From Euglena gracilis (lineage: Eukaryota; Euglenida; Euglenophyceae; Euglenales), in assembly GCA_039621445.1 (NCBI GenBank), contig CP154955.1, positions 40,990,426 to 41,054,425 of the forward strand: a stretch of DNA of 64,000 nt, in the 5' to 3' direction. Shown here one piece after another: positions 36,601 through 39,585 of this stretch. The first letter of the stretch is position 1. Each line of letters starts with the position of its first letter. The position numbers and the translations under genes were made by a program. The notes beneath the pieces were generated by a model. It saw only the letters and a list, made by a program, of their open reading frames with translations, did no database searches and was not told the DNA's origin.

Positions 36601-39585
36601 TTTGTTCGTTTCAGGGAATCGTTCGGCAACCTCTTTTCAGACATACGTGAATGCCGTCGCTCGGGCAAATTTTTGCGCCCCGCCAAGTGAGGAACACTCG
36701 GTCGAAAATCAGGACCTGACCGATGTTCCGTCTGTGTTTCCCACCGCCGAGCAACGTTCCGCTCCTGCGGTCAGCAGCTCCGTTCCCTCCCCCGGTCCTC
36801 TCCGTTCTGACCAACCCCCTGTCCCTCGTGCTGTGTCCCCGACTGCCTATAAAACAGGAGAAATGTGGTTTTTGTGGTGTTCCCATTCCCAAAAATCCAA
36901 ATTGTGTGGAGCTGAACAAAGTTGTGTGTGATGCCTGCGGTTTGGCATATCATTTTCATTGCCAAGATTTGCGGCGGCCACCAAAGTATGGCTTTTTTGT
37001 GTAAAGCGTGTCGTGTTCCGTGATGTCCGCCACTCCGTGTCGTTGTGCTCCAAGGCAACCTAGCCTTCTGTCGTGTTGTAGGGTGCCCGCGACCCGCCTC
37101 ACTCGTTGAGGACCACCTGGCCTCGCAACCGCCCGCCGATTTTTCATGACAGCGTTTTTTTGCTTTTTACTCAGGGTTGCCACAGACGTCCTCATTGAAA
37201 ACGTGCCTGAACACAGATGCCTCAATCGAAGACGTGTCATTGCCACAGATGCCCTCATTGGAAACGTGCCTAACCACCCACAGATGCCTTAATTGAAAAC
37301 GTGTCATTGCCACAGATGCCCTCATTGAAAACGTGTTCATGACCACGAATTTCAGGGCAGGCATTTGGCGGGCTGAACACGTTTTTAAACATTTTGGAGC
37401 ATTTTTGGGCTCCTTTGGGCGCATGGCCATGTCGATCGGCCGATTGAAGTTTTCACAGGTCTGGTGCCATGTTACCCATCGATCGAAAGCTCTTCTCAGG
37501 GGCTTTTGGCAGATGGCCACAGGATTCAGCCATTATGCACACAGCGCTTGTTTTCAGCGATTGTGCATTCCAAAATTTGTCATCTCAATTTGTGAAATCT
37601 CACACCTCAGGTGCCATACAGCATATCAATTGAAAGCTCTCCCCATGAGCTTTCGCTTGGTACCCTCAGAACTCAGCTACATTGCAGAGCACTCTGAAAA
37701 TCGGCGATCGCATATTCCGACCCTGTTTGCAAAGTCGAAATTCCTGTGTTTCACCAGCCATGTTGCCCATCGATCGAAAGCTCTTCTCAGGGGCTTTCAG
37801 CAGATGGCCTTAGATTCCAGCCGTGCTGCATGGTATTCTATTTCAGAAACTCCCCAAATTTGGCCAAATGGAAATTGTTGCACAAAATACCAATATCTGG
37901 CCAAATACCATCCCCCCCCCATTATGTACCCCCCCCATTGTGTACCCCCTGGGGGGGAGGTGCATAATGGGGGGGGATGGTAGCTCACTGTCATAACACT
38001 TTTTCTAAAGAATTTCCCAAAAAATGCTCAAAAATTGACGTTTTTGGGACGTTTTCAAAAAGTGATATTTGGCAAATGTGCTGAAAATTGACCATTTATT
38101 GCAAACATCCAAAAAGTTGCCAAAAATGACCCCCTTTTGAACCTGGGTACCCCCCCCCCATTGTGTACCTCCCCCCCATTATGTACCTCCCCCCCAATTT
38201 CGGCCTCCCGGGGGGAGGTACATGATGGGGGGGGGGATGGTACCCCCCAAAAACTGCTCAGATGTGATTGCCACATGTTTACTAACCATTTTGAACATTT
38301 TTTGACACTTTTTATTTCCGGTCGCCTGGACGCCATCTTCCCGCCCGAACCGGCGTCCAGAACGCCGGTTCGGGCGTGAAGCCAGAGCCCCAATGCTCGG
38401 TTTCAAAGATGTTCACGTAATTTTTTTCAACTTTCACAACGTTGCCACACCTCTTCAAGGGGTCTTCCCAAATCCCACAAGCTCTGATTCACACGAGCCA
38501 CCTCCAGGCTTCTGCACAGAAACATTGGAAAACATGACAATTCGGGGGGGGGGGGCTCAGCCGGCTGAAAAGGTGTGGCTGGAAAAAAAGGTGTGGGAGC
38601 ATCCCACACCTTTGGCCCAGCCAGCTGATGGGCTGGACCTGATGATGGGTTTCCAAAAAATTGGCCGAAACCTCAAATCCAGGTGTGATGGAATTTTCAC
38701 CAAAATACTCAGGCAAATAACCCAAAAACCTCAAAAACACCTTGGCATTGCCACTTTGCCATTTTGGCACCTTTGCCGGCACTTATCAGTTATGGTACGA
38801 CGCACTCCCCCCTTCGGTTATCGCCCTTTCATTGCCACTTTGCCATTTTGGCACCTTTGCCGGCACTTATCAGTTATGGTACGACGCACTCCCCCCTTCG
38901 GTTATCGCCCTTTAACGGTCAGAGACCCAGAATTCAGGACCCGTCTCGGCCATTTGGGTGGCATTTGTGGCTATTTGAAGGGGCAGGGTTAGAGTTTGGA
39001 GAATTGGCACACACAAGGAAACCATAAAGCCTGCCGACCCCTTTGACCTGAAAGGGGATTTGCCATCCTGAACATAGAGAACCAGGACAATGTGTACAAA
39101 TTTGACCGAACTCCTAACCCTAACCTACGGAGTCCCTGGAAGAGGAAAACAAGGCGTCGTACCATGACGAAAGGGGGGGGGGCATCGTACCACGACAGAT
39201 AAGTACCCCTTTGACCCTTTTCTCTTTCGGCGCACTCAACACCTGCAATCACGAACATGAAAAAACAACTTTTTCGGTGTTTGTTCTGCCATTTTGTTTT
39301 GGAAAGAGAGCCTGTTGTGCCCTTGGTGGACAGCGGAAGCCTGCTTACTATTGATTTCTCTGCCAGATTCTTGGAAATTGACACAGCAACATCAAAAGGG
39401 GTGGTAACCCAGCTTTGAGCTTCTCGAATGCTTTGGTCTGGCATCGTCACCTTGATGGGTTGAGACTTGGCCTTGAAAACTTCACATTGCTTTGCCCAAA
39501 GGGCTTCAAAAGTCGCTTTCCTGTTTTCGACAAAGCTTGCCTTTGGAAGGTTTGAAAGGTCAACACCCTTCACCTTCTTTGACAT
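4099..39585 (-). CDS. TARS: Threonyl-tRNA synthetase, cytosolic type (20 exons)
   Basis: Class II aminoacyl-tRNA synthetase that charges tRNA-Thr with threonine. I assembled 20 minus-strand exons totalling 2139 bases (712 codons plus stop), in frame throughout, matching the usual eukaryotic length near 720. Order: N-terminal TGS domain (residues about 43-105, PIKVTMPD), editing domain with HSSSH (H116, H120) and CRGPH (C224), catalytic core, and C-terminal anticodon-binding domain (about 605-712). The three zinc ligands of the family are present: C376 in MNCP, H427 in QQDDAHIF and H581 in VVVHRAI; C376 to H427 spans 51 residues, as in the E. coli enzyme. HRNE (R405) and GSVERM (R590) are motifs 2 and 3. 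Seven introns are GT...AG and twelve nonconventional. Intact reading suggests a working gene. No mitochondrial presequence is obvious. Confidence 0.93.
4177..4301 (-). other. TARS intron 19, read as conventional (GTGCAG...AAGGAG)
   Basis: 125 bases, the shortest intron. GT...AG keeps the frame but leaves three extra residues (RDG). A cut between the two ACGGGG direct repeats would remove them, so an intermediate or nonconventional border cannot be excluded. Confidence 0.6.
4302..4371 (-). CDS. TARS: TARS exon 19
   Basis: Encodes [20 protein letters not shown] then QHG, matching GTVNIRTRDNKVHG. Donor GTGCAG. Start border nonconventional, end border read as conventional. Confidence 0.88.
4372..5419 (-). 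other. TARS intron 18, nonconventional (GGGCAG...CTGGCAGT)
   Basis: 1048 bases. CAG at +4 to +6 and CTG at -8 to -6. The join gives [17 protein letters not shown], collinear with YNFILVVGEKE..GTV. Interior is low complexity, with an A-run near 4885-4912 and many C/G runs. Confidence 0.83.
4885..4912. repeat. A-run in TARS intron 18
   Basis: About 28 consecutive A bases on the plus strand, within a longer A-rich stretch from 4790. Confidence 0.9.
5420..5513 (-). CDS. TARS: TARS exon 18
   Basis: Encodes [18 protein letters not shown] then [12 protein letters not shown], matching D.DL...LNKKIRNAQLAQYNFIL of the anticodon-binding domain. Both borders nonconventional. Confidence 0.94.
5514..5793 (-). 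other. TARS intron 17, nonconventional (AACCAG...TTGGCGCC)
   Basis: 280 bases. CAG at +4 to +6 faces TTG at -8 to -6, which pairs with one G-U wobble. The join gives REQIHNAGFF, collinear with VRQQFHDAKF. Confidence 0.82.
5794..5857 (-). CDS. TARS: TARS exon 17 (anticodon-binding domain start)
   Basis: Encodes [20 protein letters not shown] plus I and a split codon, matching VMVVPV...CDEYA..VR in the family. Acceptor CTTCAG conventional, 3' border nonconventional. Confidence 0.93.
6583..6664. repeat. CA/CG microsatellite
   Basis: Alternating purine-pyrimidine run (CACGCA, then CACA units) in TARS intron 16; long open frames across it are composition artefacts. Confidence 0.95.
7158..7262. 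repeat. CA/CG microsatellite
   Basis: Second alternating CA/CG run in TARS intron 16, ending just before exon 16. Confidence 0.95.
7281..7468 (-). CDS. TARS: TARS exon 16 (motif 3, zinc ligand H581)
   Basis: Encodes [18 protein letters not shown]..., then [18 protein letters not shown] and GGKWPFW-like [11 protein letters not shown]581 of VVVHRAI is the third zinc ligand; R590 of GSVERM is the motif 3 arginine that binds ATP. The [16 protein letters not shown] stretch is an insertion relative to most ThrRS. Donor GTGGAC conventional. Confidence 0.95.
7745..8110. repeat. Degenerate TGCGCAAAAA array
   Basis: Dozens of TGCGCAAAA / TGCGAAAAA variants in TARS intron 15. The A-rich open frames here are not genes. 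Confidence 0.85.
8680..9089. mobile_element. hAT-like miniature element, CAGGCTTTTGC ends
   Basis: Terminal inverted repeat CAGGCTTTTGCTTAAG ... CTTAAGCAAAAGCCTG, 410 bases. Flanking 8-mers GTCCCAGG and GTCCAAGT agree at 6 of 8 positions, consistent with an old 8-bp target duplication. Interior carries GGCGCTGTGCGCC-like and C/G-run palindromes. Lies in TARS intron 15. Confidence 0.7.
9242..9285 (-). CDS. TARS: TARS exon 15 (44 bases)
   Basis: Encodes [14 protein letters not shown], matching [12 protein letters not shown] of plant and bacterial ThrRS. One of the smallest exons; found only because the motif is so conserved. Both borders nonconventional. Confidence 0.93.
9496..9545. repeat. 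TG microsatellite
   Basis: Run of TGTGTG with flanking GCGCGTG units, in TARS intron 14. Confidence 0.95.
9621..9792. mobile_element. TA-inserted element with C/G-run ends
   Basis: TA flanks on both sides; ends CCACTCCCCCC...ATATTGTCC and GGACAATAAGGGGGGAGGGG are inverted. 172 bases. A related copy, in the other orientation, lies at 53829-53982 and shares the interior GGTACC/CAATGAAATTCC segment. Confidence 0.72.
9985..10072. repeat. Long imperfect palindrome
   Basis: Arms ATCGATCGACACTAACAGAT... and its complement ...TCTGTTAGTGTCGGTCGAT around a short centre, in TARS intron 14. Flanked by AATCGACTGACCTAAA units repeated at 10190-10290 and 10980-11040. Confidence 0.85.
10399..10612. mobile_element. 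TA-inserted element with C/G-run ends
   Basis: Flanked by TA; ends CCACCACCCCCCTCTTATTTGA and its complement TCAAATA(G-run)TAGTGG. 214 bases with a GGCGCC-AAA-GGCGCC hairpin inside. Confidence 0.75.
11588..11661 (-). CDS. TARS: TARS exon 14
   Basis: Encodes [20 protein letters not shown] then HQCA and a split codon, the strongly conserved FYGPKID...QCATIQLDF stretch. Both borders nonconventional. Confidence 0.93.
11708..11960 (-). pseudogene. Reverse transcriptase fragment in TARS intron 13
   Basis: Encodes [18 protein letters not shown]... and [15 protein letters not shown], the same palm segment as at 1280-1180 in the retrotransposon at the left edge but clearly diverged ([10 protein letters not shown] against DDIILVAPTQ). 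Only about 80 residues survive. It ends about 45 bases from exon 14. Confidence 0.82.
12051..12135. mobile_element. 85-bp TA-inserted element
   Basis: TA flanks; ends CCCTCCCCCC...TATGTCCAACGA and TCGTTGGACATAGGGGG. Almost entirely inverted repeat, so it would fold into one hairpin. Confidence 0.8.
13712..13794 (-). CDS. TARS: TARS exon 13
   Basis: Encodes [20 protein letters not shown] then NPEGQGE. This is the variable segment between WDDAE and FYGPKID, about ten residues longer than in the human enzyme. Assignment relies on frame and position plus the WxxNP...G pattern. Both borders nonconventional. Confidence 0.8.
14365..15535. mobile_element. hAT-like element, CAAGCACCTATG ends (copy 1)
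   Basis: Ends CAAGCACCTATG and CATAGGTGCCTG are inverted; flanking 8-mers GGTCCTAC and GTTCCTAC agree at 7 of 8. 1171 bases. Interior: tandem GGTCGGCTGC units at both ends and a long degenerate GGCCAAAAGT array. A second copy in the same orientation is at 28444-29581. Confidence 0.8.
16489..16835. mobile_element. hAT-like miniature element, CAGGCTTTTGC ends (copy 2)
   Basis: Ends CAGGCTTTTGCTC and AACAGAAGCCTT are inverted, with GCATGCAC and GCATGTGC flanks (6 of 8). Related by ends and interior to 8680-9089. In TARS intron 12. Confidence 0.65.
17968..18611. mobile_element. hAT-like element, CAGGGCAGAACGGG ends (copy 1)
   Basis: Ends CAGGGCAGAACGGGAA and TTCCCGTTCTGTCCTG are inverted; flanks AAGGAGGG and GGGGAGGG agree at 6 of 8. 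Interior holds GTCGACCCCCC palindromes and a GGCGCCGAAGGCG hairpin. Confidence 0.7.
19020..19167 (-). CDS. TARS: TARS exon 12
   Basis: Residues 433-481 plus one base: [18 protein letters not shown], then [20 protein letters not shown] and KVWDDAEA, a core strand region conserved in all ThrRS (LSTRPEKFLGD). 3' border nonconventional. Confidence 0.95.
19255..19614. mobile_element. TA-inserted element, TTGTCGTACGACC ends
   Basis: TA flanks; ends CCCGCCCCCCTTGTCGTACG and CGTACGACAAGGGGGGG are inverted. 360 bases. Ends resemble those of 44099-44454 (CCCCCCTTGTCGT). Confidence 0.75.
20216..20446. mobile_element. hAT-like element, copy 2 of the GGCAGAACGGG family
   Basis: Right end TTCCCGTACTGCCCTG is intact; the left end has decayed to CATGAGCGGAGTACGGGAA. 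Flanks CCCATGGG and CCCGTGGG agree at 7 of 8. In TARS intron 11. Confidence 0.65.
20535..20699 (-). CDS. TARS: TARS exon 11 (motif 2, zinc ligand H427)
   Basis: Residues 378-432, [20 protein letters not shown] through VLHRNELSG and [15 protein letters not shown]405 of HRNE contacts ATP and the amino acid in this family; H427 of DDAH is the second zinc ligand. Donor GTGCGG conventional. Confidence 0.95.
20700..21839 (-). other. TARS intron 10, nonconventional, inverted pair (ACCCTG...CAGCCCGC)
   Basis: 1140 bases. Here the terminal pair is swapped: CTG at +4 to +6 and CAG at -8 to -6, extended as CTGGCC against GGCCAG. The join reads MNCP-GHMLMF, as in the family. The interior is C/G-run rich with no recognised gene. 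Confidence 0.87.
21840..21931 (-). CDS. TARS: TARS exon 10 (zinc ligand C376)
   Basis: Encodes [20 protein letters not shown] to SLKPMNCP. Cysteine 376 of MNCP is the first ligand of the active-site zinc that recognises threonine's hydroxyl. Both borders nonconventional. Confidence 0.93.
21932..22169 (-). other. TARS intron 9, nonconventional variant (ACCCAA...TTGGGGGC)
   Basis: 238 bases. The usual CAG/CTG pair is replaced by CAA at +4 to +6 and TTG at -8 to -6, a compensatory pair. Removing it gives KLWEQSGHW, matching KLWETSGHW. The compensatory change argues that pairing of the ends matters. Confidence 0.87.
22170..22246 (-). CDS. TARS: TARS exon 9
   Basis: Encodes [20 protein letters not shown] ending HCKLW, collinear with EYRKRGF.EVITPN...LW in the family. 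Acceptor CTGCAG conventional, 3' border nonconventional and phase 1. Confidence 0.92.
22684..22971. mobile_element. TA-inserted element, GAGCTCTTA ends
   Basis: Ends GGGGGGGGTCGCTGAGCTC and its complement GAGCTCAGCGACCCCCCCC are inverted; flanks are ATA on each side. About 288 bases in TARS intron 8. Confidence 0.75.
23400..23960. repeat. Three degenerate tandem copies of about 200 bases
   Basis: Each copy contains CTCGGGCT...GGGGAGTT...AAATCAAAATA, then GGGCTT...GGTCTCCGGACATTTCC and GATTTTGCT. Copies start near 23404, 23610 and 23805. Confidence 0.7.
24062..24547. mobile_element. hAT-like element, CAGGGGTTTTCTTAA ends
   Basis: Ends CAGGGGTTTTCTTAA and TTAAGAAAACCCCTG are inverted; flanks CGATAGAG and TGATAGAG agree at 7 of 8. 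486 bases. The interior matches, in reverse, the element at 31219-31669. Confidence 0.85.
25604..25656 (-). CDS. TARS: TARS exon 8 (catalytic motif 1 region)
   Basis: Encodes [17 protein letters not shown] plus a split codon, the start of the class II core (family: [13 protein letters not shown]). Donor GTGTGC is conventional, phase 2. Confidence 0.9.
25657..25846 (-). other. TARS intron 7, nonconventional (GAGCAG...CTGGTGCT)
   Basis: 190 bases. CAG at +4 to +6, CTG at -8 to -6, and wider pairing AGCAGGGGTGG against CCTCCCTGGTGCT. The join reads EFAP-GCSFF, the same length as ELSPGSCFF in the family. Confidence 0.85.
25847..25969 (-). CDS. TARS: TARS exon 7
   Basis: Residues 263-303, [20 protein letters not shown] to LWWFHEFAP, the linker into the catalytic core (family: DHRKIG..QELYFFHELSPG). 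Both borders nonconventional. Confidence 0.9.
25970..26677 (-). other. TARS intron 6, nonconventional (ACCCAG...CTGTTGGA)
   Basis: 708 bases. CAG at +4 to +6 and CTG at -8 to -6; ends pair over roughly 20 bases with mismatches. Splicing gives RVYG-IAFP, collinear with YGISFP in the family. Around 26030-26330 it holds C/G-run sequence similar to the interior of the element at 53215-53686. Confidence 0.88.
26678..26793 (-). CDS. TARS: TARS exon 6
   Basis: Residues 225-262, [16 protein letters not shown] to SLQRVYG; matches RGPH..HTG.IK..K..KNSS.YW.GK of the family. Both borders are nonconventional. Confidence 0.92.
26794..27475 (-). other. TARS intron 5, nonconventional (GCACAG...CTGCCCTC)
   Basis: 682 bases. 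CAG at +4 to +6, CTG at -8 to -6, with wider pairing of CAGGGTGGGA against TCCCTCCCTG. Removing it gives DPC-RGPH exactly as in the family, which fixes the borders to the base. Confidence 0.88.
27476..27530 (-). CDS. TARS: TARS exon 5
   Basis: Residues 206-224, [19 protein letters not shown], the conserved VYRCG.LIDLC segment of the editing domain; the final cysteine codon (C224) is split by intron 5. Acceptor TTTCGCAG is conventional, the 3' border nonconventional. Confidence 0.92.
28138..28225. repeat. Hairpin-forming inverted repeat
   Basis: GGTAGAGGTGGAGGTGGAGG on the left pairs with CCTCCACCTCCACCTCTA on the right across a short loop, in TARS intron 4. Confidence 0.85.
28444..29581. mobile_element. 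hAT-like element, CAAGCACCTATG ends (copy 2)
   Basis: Same ends, orientation and internal order as 14365-15535; 1138 bases. Flanking 8-mers are G-runs and do not show a clear duplication. Confidence 0.78.
29591..30002. mobile_element. hAT-like element, CAGGGCAGAACGGG ends (copy 3)
   Basis: Ends CAGGGCAGAACGGGAA and TTCCCGTTCTGCCCTG are perfect inverted repeats; flanks CCAGGGGG and CCCGGGGG agree at 7 of 8. In TARS intron 4, ten bases from the previous element. Confidence 0.8.
30222..30383 (-). CDS. TARS: TARS exon 4 (editing domain)
   Basis: Residues 152-205, [19 protein letters not shown] to ATILKEK, matching the conserved stretch ending RILNEKV in the family. The donor GTGTGC is conventional. 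Confidence 0.9.
30384..30667 (-). other. TARS intron 3, nonconventional (AGACAG...CTGCCTTT)
   Basis: 284 bases. CAG at +4 to +6 and CTG at -8 to -6; the ends can pair further (CAGACTCCAT against ATGGGGCCTG). Cutting here gives ...EADS/DGRAIS..., the family length with no gap. No GT or AG is available that keeps the frame. Confidence 0.85.
30668..30832 (-). CDS. TARS: TARS exon 3 (editing domain)
   Basis: Residues 97-151, from DCTLELLDF to GFFYEADS. Carries the editing-site HSSSH (H116, H120), which in this family helps hydrolyse mischarged Ser-tRNA-Thr. Acceptor TTGCAG is conventional; the 3' border is nonconventional, with the intron starting AGACAGACT. Confidence 0.9.
31219..31669. mobile_element. 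hAT-like element with perfect 8-bp duplication
   Basis: Ends CAGGGGATTTCTTTA and TAAAAAATTCCCTG are inverted; flanked on both sides by TTACCAAC. 451 bases; inverted relative to the related copy at 24062-24547. Confidence 0.9.
31789..32820. repeat. Left arm of 1.03-kb inverted repeat (partner 43893-45281)
   Basis: Matches the complement of 43893-45281 from the GTGTATTGGGGCTCTGG end to the GCGTTCAAGGAATAAAGG end. The partner is longer by 357 bases, accounted for by its TA insertion at 44099-44454. Contains tandem degenerate AACCGTAATTCTGAAAAA units. Confidence 0.88.
32805..32975. repeat. Cluster of GCCGGTTCGGGC palindromic units
   Basis: GAACGCCGGTTCGGGCGTG and its complement alternate several times. 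The same motif marks segment junctions at 31806-31900, 34016-34115, 38335-38385, 42245-42400, 43865-43910, 45175-45460, 46120-46210, 53700-53790, 59825-59920, 60565-60740 and 61445-61490. Confidence 0.85.
33151..33288. mobile_element. TA-inserted element, CCATGC...ATATAAGA ends (copy 1)
   Basis: Ends CCATGC(C-run)ATATAAGA and TCTTATAT(G-run)GCATGG are inverted; TA on both sides. 138 bases. The empty site is in the opposite arm (33850-33860). A second copy lies at 63094-63268. Confidence 0.92.
33303..33768. mobile_element. TA-inserted element, AATATAAGAA ends
   Basis: TA on both sides; ends (C-run)AATATAAGAAC and TTCTTATATTT(G-run) are inverted. 466 bases. Inserted in GAAGGAGTAGGGTTAGG, whose empty copy is in the opposite arm of the palindrome. 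Confidence 0.92.
34336..36266. mobile_element. 8-bp-TSD element C1, GGTCGGSCCGACC type
   Basis: Left end CGGCTCCGTGCGGATTTCCGG, right end CCGGAAATCCGCTCGGCC, flanked on both sides by GTCTTTTG. 1931 bases. Removing it and one flank restores an uninterrupted ORF as in copy B2. Subterminal GGTCGGGCCGACC palindromes cluster at 34375-34460 and 36095-36240. Contains the 35150-35305 hairpin and CGGCCTTCGGCCG units; no coding region. Confidence 0.93.
35150..35305. repeat. CTAGGGTTAA hairpin unit (copy 1)
   Basis: Long imperfect palindrome centred on GGCGCC-TTC-GGCGCC, with arms CCCAACTAGGGTTAATACACA... and GGGTCCCC ends. Copies at 43125-43275, 47750-47925 and 50915-51065. Confidence 0.9.
37391..37887. 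repeat. Arm of 0.5-kb inverted repeat (partner 41737-42222)
   Basis: CGCATGGCCATGTCGATCGGC...CGAAAGCTCTTCTC... matches the complement of 41737-42222. Exons 1 and 2 of TARS lie between the arms. Related segments occur at 45540-45960, 56360-56770, 60060-60560 and 60930-61320. Confidence 0.85.
37908..38240. mobile_element. TA-inserted composite element, CCATCCCCCC ends (copy 1)
   Basis: TA on both sides; ends CCATCCCCCCCC and GGGGGGGATGG, and each end is itself a 70-90-base palindrome with GTGTACC and ATTATGTACC units. 333 bases. The empty site GGCCAAATACCCCCCAAAA is present at 45070 and 61365. Second copy at 49582-49920. Confidence 0.92.
38451..38501 (-). CDS. TARS: TARS exon 2
   Basis: Residues 80-96, [17 protein letters not shown], the conserved end of the TGS domain (compare AKVN...WDLDRPLEED in the family). 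Only 51 bases. Acceptor GGAG, donor GTGTGG; both borders conventional and phase 0. Confidence 0.9.
38502..39348 (-). other. TARS intron 1, conventional (GTAAGC...TGGAG)
   Basis: 847 bases. Holds an 84-base tandem duplication at 38746-38829 and 38830-38913, a GTACGAYGC / C-run inverted segment around 39155-39205, and an imperfect hairpin around 38560-38640 (AGGTGTGGGA...TCCCACACCT). No coding content recognised apart from the flanking exons. Confidence 0.75.
38746..38913. repeat. 84-bp tandem duplication in TARS intron 1
   Basis: Two head-to-tail copies beginning CATTGCCACTTTGCC and ending TTCGGTTATCGCCCTT, essentially identical, so the duplication is recent. Confidence 0.9.
39349..39585 (-). 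CDS. TARS: TARS exon 1 (start codon, TGS domain)
   Basis: Residues 1-79, beginning [10 protein letters not shown]. Contains a short charged leader and most of the TGS domain (PIKVTMPD...[15 protein letters not shown]). The ATG at 39585 is the only in-frame start giving the family's leader length. The donor is GTAAGC, a conventional splice site. A possible splice acceptor CTCGCAG lies 27 bases upstream of the ATG, which could receive a spliced leader (known in euglenids) or end an untranslated exon. Confidence 0.9.

Larger units (their letters stand above)
34297..37004 (+). pseudogene. PHD-finger ORF of element B1, interrupted and frameshifted
   Basis: ATG at 34297 starts [13 protein letters not shown]; the frame is cut at 34335 and resumes at 36275 ([17 protein letters not shown]) after the insertion. 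It runs about 180 residues with no recognised domain (W-rich [20 protein letters not shown]), then a proline-rich linker. One extra C near 36838 shifts the frame, so the PHD finger (CGFC...CDAC...HFHC) lies in the next frame, and a small deletion near 36999 truncates it before the last CxxC. Function unknown; PHD fingers bind histone tails in chromatin proteins. Confidence 0.8.
34146..37389 (+). mobile_element. PHD-ORF element, copy B1 (interrupted)
   Basis: Left end ACAAATTGTGGCCGAGCCC, then subterminal CACAGATGCCCTCATTGAAAACGTG units, then the ORF, then more units and the end TGGCGGGCTGAACACG. Split by the 1.93-kb insertion 34336-36266. Class unknown: subterminal tandem motifs suggest a DNA transposon; no transposase or reverse transcriptase is visible. 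Confidence 0.7.
30833..38450 (-). other. TARS intron 2, conventional, 7.6 kb of nested elements
   Basis: GTGTGG...TTGCAG. From right to left it holds: a 37391-38405 repeat segment with a TA element inside it; the PHD-ORF element 34146-37389, itself split by an 8-bp-TSD element (34336-36266); a palindrome with two TA elements in one arm only (33100-33915); an inverted copy of the 43.9-45.3 kb segment (31789-32820); a hAT-like element (31219-31669); and unassigned C/G-run sequence at 30850-31210. Confidence 0.8.

Noticed and set aside
38989-39348. Extension of TARS exon 1 past residue 79 (open frame continues to 38989)
   Set aside because: The frame stays open into intron 1, but a GTAAGC donor at 39348 and collinearity with exon 2 (VARVN) place the exon end there.
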